From assembly GCA_900766775.1 (NCBI GenBank), contig CAAFXN010000196.1, positions 1-16,389 of the forward strand: DNA of 16,389 bases, in the 5' to 3' direction. A program made the position numbers and the translations under genes. How positions within the stretch are numbered: the first letter of the stretch is position 1; each line of letters starts with the position of its first letter. Source of the DNA: Bacteroidales bacterium. Lineage in GTDB: Bacteria > Bacteroidota > Bacteroidia > Bacteroidales > Paludibacteraceae. Of the stretch, positions 1 through 7,392 are shown in pieces. The notes beneath the pieces were generated by a model, which saw only the letters and a list, made by a program, of their open reading frames with translations, did no database searches and had not been told where the DNA came from.

Positions 1-547
1 ACAAGCCCATCAGGTAGGCAATGAGTATCAGCCATTTGTCCGACCCCGCCTCGTCCGCCTGCTCGTCCCATTTGAGGATAAGCCAGAACACAATAGCGGT
101 GAATAGGGACGAACTGGCATACACCTCACCCTCCACGGCGGAGAACCAGAATGTGTCGGAGAATGTATAAGCCAACGCACCGACAGCACCCGCCATCAGC
201 ACGCCGATACCTTTCCATAGCGAATCGGGCTTCACCAGCCGCTTTGCCAGCGCGGTGATTGTCCAGAAGAGGAAGAGGATGGTAAACGCCGAAGCCAGCG
301 CCGACATCGCATTCAGGCACATCGCCACATGCCCGTTGTCCATGGCAAAGAGGCTTGCGAAATGCCCCATCAGCATGAAGAACGGTGCTCCGGGCGGGTG
401 CCCTACATCCAACTTATGCGCACTGGAGATGAACTCGCCGCAGTCCCAAAAACTCGCGGTGGGCTCGATAGTAAGGAGATACACCGTAGCCGCAATGGCG
501 AACACCACCCAGCCGCAAACGGTATCCCACAGATTAAACTTCTTCAT
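1..547 (-). CDS. DUF2723 family multi-pass membrane protein (N-terminal part)
   Basis: Reading the minus strand from the ATG at 547-545 gives 182 codons with no stop to the window edge, so the gene continues to the left. The protein starts MKKFNLWDTVCGWVVFAIAA and has a first membrane segment near residues 11-27. It then carries the strongly conserved loop EPTASFWDCGEF (about 28-39) and GHPPGAPFF (about 49-57). Further hydrophobic segments follow near 75-98, 112-130 and 143-160. This loop is the signature of DUF2723 proteins, large Bacteroidota membrane proteins (typically around 1000 residues) classed with GT-C type, protein O-mannosyltransferase-like enzymes. The acidic residues of DCGEF sit where such enzymes place their catalytic acid. 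Transfer of a sugar from a lipid donor at the periplasmic face is therefore a family-based inference. It has its own promoter at 632-662, and a 7-bp repeat array reaches to within one base of the start codon. Confidence 0.9.
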   Translation of the reverse strand, partial: MKKFNLWDTVCGWVVFAIAATVYLLTIEPTASFWDCGEFISSAHKLDVGHPPGAPFFMLMGHFASLFAMDNGHVAMCLNAMSALASAFTILFLFWTITALAKRLVKPDSLWKGIGVLMAGAVGALAYTFSDTFWFSAVEGEVYASSSLFTAIVFWLILKWDEQADEAGSDKWLILIAYLMGL

Positions 548-548
548 T

Positions 549-604
549 AGAGTTGAGAGTTAAGAGTTGAAAGTTGAGAGTTTAGTGTTTAGAGTTGAAA
601 GTTT
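549..604. repeat. 7-bp tandem array, 8 units, in the DUF2723 gene leader
   Basis: Eight consecutive 7-bp units, all variants of AGAGTTG on the plus strand (for example AAAGTTG, AGAGTTT, AGTGTTT), fill 549-604. The array ends one base before the start codon of the minus-strand gene, so it forms the ribosome-entry region of that mRNA. In the mRNA strand the units read CAACTCT, without purine-rich Shine-Dalgarno character. Confidence 0.85.
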
Positions 605-631
605 AGATAGAACAAAAACACAAATCGGCTG

Positions 632-662
632 CAAAGTTACGGCTTTTTTTTGGAATATGCAA
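632..662 (-). promoter_or_regulatory. Bacteroidota promoter of the DUF2723 gene
   Basis: On the minus strand TTGC (662-659), 19 bp, then TAACTTTG (639-632) matches the Bacteroidota sigma-70 pattern. The 20 bp at 621-640, covering the -7 box and the likely transcription start, recur exactly at 12875-12894 in the acyl-CoA synthetase promoter. Confidence 0.7.
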
Positions 663-829
663 GCCTACTTTGCATTTTTACTAAACAAACACCTACCGAG
701 CGAGCAGTGTGTACTTTCTATTAGCATATAATCCTCCCGAAAATTCAGTCTCGCACATAGTTTTTACCGGCAACAACAAAAAGAAAATGATTATTTTTTA
801 TATTTTTTGCCCTCGCAAAAGGAAAATAC

Positions 830-860
830 TTGCATATATCATTTTTTTTTCGTACCTTTG
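830..860 (+). promoter_or_regulatory. Bacteroidota promoter of rho
   Basis: TTGC (830-833), 19 bp, then TACCTTTG (853-860) fits the phylum's -33/-7 pattern. Transcription would start near 867 and leave an untranslated leader of about 170 nt before rho. Such a leader is long enough for autoregulation, which is known for rho in enterobacteria but is only an inference here. Confidence 0.65.
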
Positions 861-1039
861 CACACGATTTTGTACAGGCGATGATTTAGTGTCTTGCTAA
901 TAGCCTTTCTTTCCCAATTATTCTATATTGTTAACTGCGCTTAGCACTGTTAGATGTTATCCACTAAGTTGTTAGGAGATAGACAACATAGTATCTACAT
1001 GGTGGAGCGCTCTTACATAGAATCTATCCTTATTATTTT

Positions 1040-3088
1040 ATGCAATACGAATTGAACAAACTGGAGCGTATGACGCTCGAAGAAGTGCGCGCTATTGCTG
1101 AACAGATGGGTCTGAAGCCCCGTCGGTCGCAATCGTTGCGCGAGATTAGTTATGCTATCTTAGATGCTCAGGCGGATAACCGTGCTCGCGAAGTGCAAGC
1201 CAAAGAAGATGCGAAAGCAGAGCGCCGCGTGCGTACCCGCGGCACTAAGACCGTGAAGAAAGTGGAGACCCAAGGAATGAAGAGTGAGACAGTGGTCGCT
1301 ACCGTGGGCAACGAGCAGGAGCAGATGAAAGAGATGCAGGAGCAGTTAAAACAAAACAACCACAAGCAAAACAAGACCGTACGCGCCATCGAGGCACGCA
1401 AGCCGCTGCCGAAACTGCAAGAACCGGCGCCGGTGATTGCAGTGCCTTCCGTGCTGGAAATCAATCCCGTAGCCCTTCCGGAAGACGAGGCAATAGCAGA
1501 AGCGAAAAAGAAAAAGCCCAGCATAGGGGATGTGCTGACCATGCGCGGGCAAGCGGTGCAGAAACCCAAAGCGACCGAAGAGTCGGCAAACGAGACGCAG
1601 ACAGAGGTAGCAGAATCTGCCAATCCTGCGAACAAGCCTTTCGCTGTTAACGAGGAGGACGCCGCTGCTATCGCTGCCGTAGCCGAAGCTGCTGCGCAAG
1701 AGGGAACGAAGAAGAAACGCAGCCGCAAGAAGAAAGCGGCAGAGGAAGAGGAAGCGATGGAGGAGGCTTTAACAAACGAGGATAGCCTCCCCTCAAGCGA
1801 TACACTCGCTTCCCCCGTGGAACCTGTCGAGGCGGAGTTGGAGGACACACCCGCTGAAGAAGACGAAGAAGAGCGCCCCCAAGAGACCGCACAACAGCCG
1901 AAGAAACAGCAGAAACAGAAGCAAGAGCCTCAGCCCCAACAAGAGCAACGCCCTATTATCGACCTCAAAGAGAACGTGATTGCGATGGGTACGCTGGAGA
2001 ACACCCCCGACGGTTACGGGTTCCTGCGCTCTGCCGACTACGACTACCTCCCCTCGCCGGACGACATCTATGTATCGAAAGACCAGATTCGCCAATACGG
2101 GCTGAAGCCGGGCGACACGGTGGAGTGCACCATCCGCGTCAACAAAGACCCCGATAAGTTCTTCCCGATGGACAAGGTGATTCGTATCAACGGCTTGGCA
2201 CCCGAGTTGGCGAAGAGCCGTATCGCGTTTGAGAACCTGACCGCCCTCTTCCCGACAGAGAAATTCCGTCTCTGCACAGGCAAGAACGACCCGCTTTCCA
2301 TCCGTATCATCGACCTCTTTGCCCCCATCGGAAAAGGGCAACGCGGACTGATTGTGGCGCAGCCGAAGACGGGTAAGACCGTGCTGCTCAAGAACATCGC
2401 CAACGCCATTGCCGCCAACCACCCCGAGGTGTATATGATTGTGCTACTGATAGATGAGCGGCCCGAGGAGGTAACTGACATGGCGCGGAGCGTGAATGCG
2501 GAGGTGATTGCCTCGACCTTCGACGAGCCCGCGGAGAACCACGTGAAGGTGGCGAACATCGTACACGAGAAAGCCAAACGACTGGTAGAGAGCGGACACG
2601 ACGTGGTGATTCTGCTCGATTCCATCACACGCTTGGCACGCGCCTACAACACCGTGGCACCCTCCAGCGGAAAAGTGCTGTCCGGCGGTGTGGAGGCGCA
2701 AGCCTTGCACAAGCCCAAACGCTTCTTCGGCGCAGCGCGAAACATTGAGAACGGCGGCAGTCTGACGATTATCGCCACCGCCCTGACCGAAACCGGAAGC
2801 AAGATGGACGATGTGATATTCGAGGAGTTCAAGGGTACAGGTAACATGGAGTTGCAACTCGACCGGAAGTTGGCGAACAAACGTATCTTCCCCGCCGTGG
2901 ATATCCCCGCGTCCAGCACCCGCCGCGACGACTTGCTCCTGCCGCCCGATGTGCTCTCGCGCATGTGGATGATTCGCAAGCAATTGAGCGACATGAACGG
3001 CATAGAGGCAATGGAGCGACTGAAAGGCGTGATGGAGCGGACGGAGAACAACGACGAGTTCCTGCTCTCCATCTCCGGAGCACGATAA
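1040..3088 (+). CDS. rho: Transcription termination factor Rho with long disordered insertion
   Basis: Rho is the hexameric RNA-dependent ATPase that terminates untranslated transcripts. The 682-residue protein has a short helical SAP-like N-terminal domain (about 1-45). Next comes a highly charged region (about 46-305) rich in Glu, Lys, Gln and Ala, with KKKRSRKKK and QQPKKQQKQKQ runs. The RNA-binding cold-shock fold follows (about 306-385, with DGYGFLR). The ATPase core shows Walker A QPKTGKT (441-447), the catalytic-Glu segment DERPEEVTDM (472-481), Walker B VILLDSITRLARAYN (523-537), the Q-loop LSGGVEAQAL (547-556) and the R-loop FKGTGNMEL (597-605). Classical Rho is about 420 residues; the extra 260 lie between the two N-terminal subdomains, as in other Bacteroidota. 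Phase separation driven by this region has been reported for Bacteroides thetaiotaomicron Rho. The start has no clear Shine-Dalgarno sequence. A candidate short leader frame, 999-1055, overlaps it. Confidence 0.97.
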   Translation: MQYELNKLERMTLEEVRAIAEQMGLKPRRSQSLREISYAILDAQADNRAREVQAKEDAKAERRVRTRGTKTVKKVETQGMKSETVVATVGNEQEQMKEMQEQLKQNNHKQNKTVRAIEARKPLPKLQEPAPVIAVPSVLEINPVALPEDEAIAEAKKKKPSIGDVLTMRGQAVQKPKATEESANETQTEVAESANPANKPFAVNEEDAAAIAAVAEAAAQEGTKKKRSRKKKAAEEEEAMEEALTNEDSLPSSDTLASPVEPVEAELEDTPAEEDEEERPQETAQQPKKQQKQKQEPQPQQEQRPIIDLKENVIAMGTLENTPDGYGFLRSADYDYLPSPDDIYVSKDQIRQYGLKPGDTVECTIRVNKDPDKFFPMDKVIRINGLAPELAKSRIAFENLTALFPTEKFRLCTGKNDPLSIRIIDLFAPIGKGQRGLIVAQPKTGKTVLLKNIANAIAANHPEVYMIVLLIDERPEEVTDMARSVNAEVIASTFDEPAENHVKVANIVHEKAKRLVESGHDVVILLDSITRLARAYNTVAPSSGKVLSGGVEAQALHKPKRFFGAARNIENGGSLTIIATALTETGSKMDDVIFEEFKGTGNMELQLDRKLANKRIFPAVDIPASSTRRDDLLLPPDVLSRMWMIRKQLSDMNGIEAMERLKGVMERTENNDEFLLSISGAR

Positions 3089-3146
3089 AGTCAGCGGATA
3101 GTTCCTCAGTTATTAGCGTTCCCTACACAGTCGAACACGAGAGCAT

Positions 3147-3190
3147 TACGTAAGATATACGTAAGATATACGTAGGATATACGTAGGATA
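3147..3190. repeat. 11-bp tandem array, 4 units, downstream of rho
   Basis: Two units of TACGTAAGATA are followed by two of TACGTAGGATA, with no spacer, filling exactly 44 bp in the rho-aroQ gap. One unit is close to one helical turn, so the units lie on one face of the DNA. Confidence 0.95.
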
Positions 3191-3251
3191 ACCGAGAGCA
3201 TATACTGTCTTTCATCTTACTTTCAGCAGCAGATTTGCATGAAGCACTATA

Positions 3252-3311
3252 TCTCCATGAAGACCCGCTAACAGACCGCCCCCAAAGGTTTTTAATGGCT
3301 TTTCATGGAGA
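3252..3311. repeat. 10-bp inverted repeat upstream of aroQ
   Basis: TCTCCATGAA (3252-3261) and TTCATGGAGA (3302-3311) are perfect inverted copies around a 40-bp centre, ending 30 bp before aroQ. No good promoter match was found in the rho-aroQ gap. The repeat could be an operator or fold in a read-through RNA; neither is shown. Confidence 0.5.
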
Positions 3312-3341
3312 AAAAGGATTTAACAGAACACAACAAAACGT

Positions 3342-3782
3342 ATGCGTATTCTGATTATCAACGGACCTAACCTGAATCTGTTAGGGCAACGCGAGCCCGA
3401 TATCTACGGCAGAGAGACGATGGAGGATGTGATGAACAACCTCCATCGGCAGTTCCCCGAGGTGTCGCTGGACTACTACCAGAGCAACCACGAGGGTTGC
3501 TTGATAGACCGCTTGCAGGAGTGTGCTTTTCGCAATGCCGATGCGGTAAACGGATACGACGGCGTAGTGCTAAACGCAGGGGGATATACCCACACCAGCA
3601 TAGCCCTGCGCGACGCAGTGGCAATAGTGCCTATACCCGTGGTAGAGGTGCACATATCGGATATTCGGCAACGGGAAGCCTTTCGGCATATCAGTCTCCT
3701 GACCGACGTCTGCCAACACACCATCATGGGCATCGGCACCCAATGCTACGCCGAAGCGGTAAAGTGGCTGCTGACTCACTGA
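3342..3782 (+). CDS. aroQ: Type II 3-dehydroquinate dehydratase
   Basis: This cytoplasmic enzyme dehydrates 3-dehydroquinate to 3-dehydroshikimate, step three of the shikimate pathway to aromatic amino acids. At 146 residues it has the usual size of the small dodecameric type II enzyme. The start MRILIINGPNLNLLGQREP carries the lid Arg (R17) and the catalytic Tyr is Y22 in DIYGRET. The substrate-binding segment LNAGGYTHTSIALRDA holds N78 and H84. VEVHIS supplies H104, and R111 and R115 lie in RQREAFRHIS. Thus all the expected active-site positions are present. It lies 253 bp after rho and 30 bp before the next reading frame, on the same strand. I saw no convincing promoter of its own, so transcription may come from rho or from an unrecognised promoter in the gap. 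Confidence 0.96.
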   Translation: MRILIINGPNLNLLGQREPDIYGRETMEDVMNNLHRQFPEVSLDYYQSNHEGCLIDRLQECAFRNADAVNGYDGVVLNAGGYTHTSIALRDAVAIVPIPVVEVHISDIRQREAFRHISLLTDVCQHTIMGIGTQCYAEAVKWLLTH

Positions 3783-3812
3783 TACTAAATTTTAATGTAG
3801 GATTGTCGTCTC

Positions 3813-4577
3813 ATGGCAATTACAAATGATAAATTAAGAATTACCGGTTGTAGATTGATGTTTGTCTGCCTGTTGTTGATAGGGGGACAGACCGTATCTT
3901 GTCGTGAACAGAATAACCCATACGTTGACGACAAGTTTTTTCACATGGGCTTTCAAGTCGGTTTCAACTTTATGTCGTATGGCATCACCGACTCTAATGT
4001 GCCTATTGCGCCGCTTGGCGGCGAGGTGTTGTATGCGCGAGTCAGCAGTCTGCTTCCGGGATTTGGTGTAGCATTTGTGATGGATTTGCGGTTATCGAAG
4101 CACCTCAATCTGCGAATCACACCCGGCTTGGAGTTCGCCCAACGCACGCTATCCTATGCCACCGAAGATGATCCTTACGAGGGCTGGGCGGTGGGCGCGG
4201 ACAAGATAAGGACGCAGAACCTACTCTGCATTCCCATCTCCGTCCCTATTTACTTGAAGTGGTCTGCCAACCGCGAACGGAACTATCGACCTTATCTGCT
4301 GGTAGGCGGAGGAGTGTCGTTTAATGTGAACCCGAGCAAGGTGGACGATTATGTACAAACCAACATGTTCGACGGCTTCGTCGAAGGAGGCTTTGGCTGT
4401 GATTTCTATTTCCCTTGGTTTAAGTTTTGTCCGCAACTGACTTACCGTGTAGGTTTTGCTAACCAACTGAAAACCATTGATACTTATACGAATCCCCTAC
4501 CTGAGCAACAAGTGTTCACCGCTCCCATCAGCAAGATGTTCAACAGGGCATTGGTACTCACTTTTAACTTTGAATAA
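3813..4577 (+). CDS. PorT-family outer-membrane beta-barrel protein
   Basis: From the ATG at 3813 the protein has 254 residues: a hydrophobic stretch (about 16-27), then repeated amphipathic strands ending in a C-terminal aromatic (LVLTFNFE), as in outer-membrane barrels. The start DDKFFHMGFQVGFNFMSY, the middle KHLNLRITPGLEF and the strand YRPYLLVGGGVSFN resemble the PorT family. PorT proteins of Porphyromonas and relatives are about 245 residues and are needed for the type IX secretion system; homologues also occur outside that system, so a secretion role is only suggested. The start is uncertain: codons 2-11 are encoded by a degenerate 7-bp repeat (3817-3844). An alternative ATG at 3858 gives a signal peptide lacking N-terminal positive charges, so 3813 is kept. 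The stop codon directly abuts the next start. Confidence 0.72.
   Translation: MAITNDKLRITGCRLMFVCLLLIGGQTVSCREQNNPYVDDKFFHMGFQVGFNFMSYGITDSNVPIAPLGGEVLYARVSSLLPGFGVAFVMDLRLSKHLNLRITPGLEFAQRTLSYATEDDPYEGWAVGADKIRTQNLLCIPISVPIYLKWSANRERNYRPYLLVGGGVSFNVNPSKVDDYVQTNMFDGFVEGGFGCDFYFPWFKFCPQLTYRVGFANQLKTIDTYTNPLPEQQVFTAPISKMFNRALVLTFNFE
3817..3844. repeat. Degenerate 7-bp tandem array over the PorT-like gene start
   Basis: Four consecutive 7-bp blocks (CAATTAC, AAATGAT, AAATTAA, GAATTAC) lie just after the first possible start codon. They resemble the cleaner AATTATG array at 14362-14396. The divergence between units makes this a weaker call. Confidence 0.5.
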
Positions 4578-6047
4578 ATGCGCAAGTTTTCTATCAGCAT
4601 ATTATTTCTCTGTCTTATCGGGCTGCTGGTCGGTTGCCAAGCCGACCGTATCACCAACGACCCAACATGCCGTTTGGCGTTCTCCAAAGATACCGTCTTG
4701 TTTGATACGGTGTTCACCACTATCGGTTCTTCCACGCAGACGCTGATGGTCATCAATCCCAACAAGAATGCCCTGCGGATAGAGCGCGTAGGGTTGGCAA
4801 GCGGCAGGTACTTCCGTGTGAATGTCAATGGAGAGCCGTTGGACGGGGATTCTTCCACTTCGCAGGAAGCCGCTTTTACCATAGCGGGCGGGGATTCGAT
4901 TTTCGTCTTCATTCGCGCTACCATTGACCCACAGGACAGCAACTCGCCGGTGTTCATTCGCGATACACTGCTCTTCGGCTTGCCGCAGGGAATACAGCAA
5001 GTGATACTCGAAGCCTACGGGCAGGATGTAGTGCTGATTCGTACTGCGAAGAGACGCACCGAGTATGCACGGGACTTTGTCTTCAAGCACGACAAACCTT
5101 ACCTGATTTACGACTCCATCTTGGTAGGCGGGAAGATGACCATAGAGGCAGGTGCCACGCTCTATATGCACCAAGGGTCGGCTATCTTCGCTTTGGGAGA
5201 TGTGGAGGCAGTCGGCACTTTGACTCAGCCTGTTACCCTGCGCGGAGACCGACTGGATAGGCTTTTCGATTCGGTGCCCTATCGCTACGCAGCAGGTATG
5301 TGGGACGGACTCTATCTGCTCAACTACAAGGACGCTCCCCGCGCTGCATACTCTTTTGATTACCTCCACTGCGAGGGAGGCAACATCGGGCTCTATTGCT
5401 ACAGCGAGCGAACACAAGACCTGCCGTCGCTCACATTGTCGAACAGTCGGCTCCACAACCATGCGCTCTATGGCGTTGTGCTCCAAAACACCGATGCCAC
5501 CATTGCCAATACTGAAATCAGCAACTGTGCGTCCTACTGCCTATATTTGGACGGCGGCGAGTTCGACATCGTGCACACCACTATCGCTTCCTACTTCGGC
5601 GCTACCAACGTGAATATCCAATCGACCCAAAAGGAAGATGTAGCAGGAGTGTATATCAACAACCTGAGCAAGACCGGAGCCGCAACCCATGTAAATGTGC
5701 GCAACTCGATTATCACAGGCAGCCGACGCAACCAATTGGTGTTGGCTACTCCCCTGCCGCAATACTATGCAGGAGCGTGGTATGGCAACTACCTCAAGAC
5801 TGATTCGCTGACCATTCCCCATGCGCACGACAATATCTATTGGTCGGAAGACGACACCGTGGAGGTATTCCGCAATACATACTACAAATACAAGGAGTAC
5901 CGCTACTATGATTTCCGGCTCGACTCCCTCTCGCCTGCCCGCGGAATAGGCGACTCTATCGCTGCGCAACCCTATCCTTTCGACCGCAATGGCATAAGCC
6001 GAGAGCATAAGCGCCCCGATGCAGGCTGCTACCAGTTTGAGGAATAG
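4578..6047 (+). CDS. Right-handed beta-helix surface lipoprotein
   Basis: The 489-residue protein begins with a lipoprotein signal, FLCLIGLLVGC, with the lipidated Cys at C20. Residues about 30-150 look like an Ig-like beta domain (VLFDTVFTTIGSS, then TLMVINPNKNALRIERV). Residues about 170-420 show short repeating turns of a parallel beta-helix: TIEAGATLYM, then GNIGLYCYSE, ALYGVVLQNTDATIANTEISNC, VNVRNSIITG. The end, SPARGIGDS followed by DRNGISREHKRPDAGCYQF, is the choice-of-anchor-Q type motif common in Bacteroidota parallel beta-helix proteins. No catalytic residues of a polysaccharide lyase could be assigned. Its start codon immediately follows the stop of the PorT-like gene, so the two are surely co-transcribed and probably translationally coupled. 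A shared envelope role is an inference. Confidence 0.85.
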   Translation: MRKFSISILFLCLIGLLVGCQADRITNDPTCRLAFSKDTVLFDTVFTTIGSSTQTLMVINPNKNALRIERVGLASGRYFRVNVNGEPLDGDSSTSQEAAFTIAGGDSIFVFIRATIDPQDSNSPVFIRDTLLFGLPQGIQQVILEAYGQDVVLIRTAKRRTEYARDFVFKHDKPYLIYDSILVGGKMTIEAGATLYMHQGSAIFALGDVEAVGTLTQPVTLRGDRLDRLFDSVPYRYAAGMWDGLYLLNYKDAPRAAYSFDYLHCEGGNIGLYCYSERTQDLPSLTLSNSRLHNHALYGVVLQNTDATIANTEISNCASYCLYLDGGEFDIVHTTIASYFGATNVNIQSTQKEDVAGVYINNLSKTGAATHVNVRNSIITGSRRNQLVLATPLPQYYAGAWYGNYLKTDSLTIPHAHDNIYWSEDDTVEVFRNTYYKYKEYRYYDFRLDSLSPARGIGDSIAAQPYPFDRNGISREHKRPDAGCYQFEE

Positions 6048-6059
6048 CATGGCCTTTTA

Positions 6060-6090
6060 TTTGCGTATCTCATAAAAAGCAGTACCTTTG
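6060..6090 (+). promoter_or_regulatory. Bacteroidota promoter of the dehydrogenase gene
   Basis: TTTG (6060-6063), 19 bp, TACCTTTG (6083-6090) is a near-perfect consensus promoter. Transcription would start near 6097, which rules out the in-frame TTG at 6088 as a start and selects the ATG at 6130. Confidence 0.85.
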
Positions 6091-6129
6091 CCCACAGATT
6101 ACAGAACTATACCTAATATCACCCACGCA

Positions 6130-7053
6130 ATGCAAATCGCTTTCACTACCCAACTGCCTGCCGAAGGATTTCGGCGACTGACAGACAAGCAAGGTCTGTT
6201 TACGCTTTATGCGCCTTTCGAGGAGGCGGAAGTGCTGGTATCCACGTTTGACAAGCCTGTTACGCGGGAGATGATTGCGGGCATGCCGCGACTTCGGCTG
6301 GTGGCGAACTTCGGCGTGGGGTATAACAATATCGATTTGGAGGCTTGTCGTGAGAGGGGGATTCGCGTAACCAACACACCTCAGCCTGTGATAGAGCCGA
6401 CGGCGGAGTTGGCGTTTGCGCTGATGATAGGCATTGCAAGGCGGACTGCGGAGTTTGACCGCCGATTACGAGCGGGGACGGCAGAGCCCTTTGGCGTGAT
6501 GAACAACCTGAGCCATTCGCTGTATGGCAAGACGCTGGGAATCATAGGGATGGGTCGCATCGGGCAGTCGCTGGCGCGGCGGGCGTTGGCGAGCGGCATG
6601 CGGGTGGTTTATCACAATAGACGTAGATTGGCAGAAGCCGTAGAGGCGCGCTATGAGGCGCAGTATGTTGGCTTTGAGGAACTGTTACAGACGGCTGATT
6701 ACGTGTCGCTTAACCTACCCTACACCGCCGACGTACACCATCTGATAAGCACGCAGGAGTTGCAGATGATGAAGCCTACTGCTTACCTTATCAATACCGC
6801 CCGCGGGGCGCATGTGGATGAAGCCGCGCTGGTGGAGGCGTTGCGCAAAGGGGAGATTGCGGGGGCAGCGATGGATGTGTTTGAGCATGAGCCTGCGATT
6901 ACGCCTGCGCTGTTGGAGATGGATAACGTGCTAGTCTCGCCTCACACTGGGACAGGGACGTGGGAAGGCAGGCTGGATATGTGCGAGAATGTGTGCGAGA
7001 ATATCTTGGCGTTTGCCGCAGGAGAGATGGAGAAGATGGATATCGTCGTATGA
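6130..7053 (+). CDS. D-isomer 2-hydroxyacid dehydrogenase (glyoxylate/hydroxypyruvate reductase type)
   Basis: This NAD(P)-dependent enzyme would reversibly reduce a 2-keto acid such as hydroxypyruvate or glyoxylate to the D-hydroxy acid. From the ATG at 6130 it has 307 residues, slightly short of the family norm of about 315-330. It shows the substrate segment NFGVGYNNIDLEAC (60-73), the Rossmann fingerprint GMGRIG (140-145) and the catalytic triad: R225 in INTARG, E254 in FEHEP and H272 in SPHTG. The usual PHIGSAT after the catalytic His is PHTGTGTWEGR here, a small departure. The acidic cofactor-selecting residue expected after the Rossmann fold is replaced by basic YHNRRR (161-166), which suggests NADPH; this is an inference. 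The gene has its own promoter and appears monocistronic. The exact substrate cannot be read from the sequence. Confidence 0.9.
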   Translation: MQIAFTTQLPAEGFRRLTDKQGLFTLYAPFEEAEVLVSTFDKPVTREMIAGMPRLRLVANFGVGYNNIDLEACRERGIRVTNTPQPVIEPTAELAFALMIGIARRTAEFDRRLRAGTAEPFGVMNNLSHSLYGKTLGIIGMGRIGQSLARRALASGMRVVYHNRRRLAEAVEARYEAQYVGFEELLQTADYVSLNLPYTADVHHLISTQELQMMKPTAYLINTARGAHVDEAALVEALRKGEIAGAAMDVFEHEPAITPALLEMDNVLVSPHTGTGTWEGRLDMCENVCENILAFAAGEMEKMDIVV

Positions 7054-7144
7054 GCAATAGAACAGTGATTGTTTGATGAATACCAAAAAGAAAGAGTATC
7101 TCAACCTTTAGTATCATTTTGATAGTGTGTATTGAAGTTGTAAG

Positions 7145-7188
7145 GTCGGCTTAAAGACGGCTTATCGTCCGCTAAAAGTCCGCTTAAC
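7145..7188. repeat. 11-bp tandem array, 4 diverged units, downstream of the dehydrogenase gene
   Basis: Four abutting 11-bp units, starting with GTCGGCTTAAA and ending with GTCCGCTTAAC, fill exactly 44 bp. Each unit differs from the next at two to four positions, but the length never changes. The unit sequence is unrelated to the other 11-bp arrays in the window. Confidence 0.85.
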
Positions 7189-7265
7189 AAACCGAATAGC
7201 ATATTGGTAGGCAGATTGGCAGATTGGCTATCGTTTAGAAACTTGGTCTTGCTTTGAAGAGGGAG

Positions 7266-7302
7266 AGTAATTGGTGCTTTTTTTGCACCAATTACTTTTT
7301 TT
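7266..7302 (+). terminator. Intrinsic terminator before pepT
   Basis: AGTAATTGGTGC (7266-7277), a loop of seven T, its perfect complement (7285-7296), then a T run to 7302. It lies 213 bp after the dehydrogenase stop and just upstream of the pepT promoter, insulating the two units. Confidence 0.85.
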
Positions 7303-7312
7303 GCTGCAAAAA

Positions 7313-7344
7313 TTTGGAAATTGCGAAAAAATGTAGTATCTTTG
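7313..7344 (+). promoter_or_regulatory. Bacteroidota promoter of the pepT operon
   Basis: TTTG (7313-7316), 20 bp, TATCTTTG (7337-7344). Transcription would begin near 7351. This excludes the in-frame codons before that point and supports the ATG at 7393, about 40 nt into the RNA. Confidence 0.8.
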
Positions 7345-7392
7345 CAGGCAAATTTAAGTATGCAGAAACCCTTACAAAAAATCAGTATATTT

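Larger units (their letters stand above)
548..1039. other. Gene-free divergent region between DUF2723 gene and rho
   Basis: This 492-bp stretch holds a 7-bp tandem array (549-604), the minus-strand promoter of the DUF2723 gene (632-662), an AT-rich section (about 700-850), the rho promoter (830-860) and a rho leader of roughly 170 nt. Short open frames here have no coding character. No RNA gene was recognised. Confidence 0.7.
7054..7392. other. Gene-free region between dehydrogenase gene and pepT
   Basis: This 339-bp stretch contains an 11-bp tandem array (7145-7188), a tandem GGCAGATT pair (about 7210-7225), an intrinsic terminator (7266-7302) and the pepT promoter (7313-7344). No coding frame was supported. 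Confidence 0.7.

Noticed and set aside
709..900. 63-codon open frame upstream of rho
   Set aside because: It spans the rho promoter and an AT-rich tract and lacks coding character.
3813..4577. Lipoprotein call for the PorT-like gene based on C30
   Set aside because: The residues before the Cys (TVS) do not make a good lipobox, and the rest looks like an integral outer-membrane barrel.
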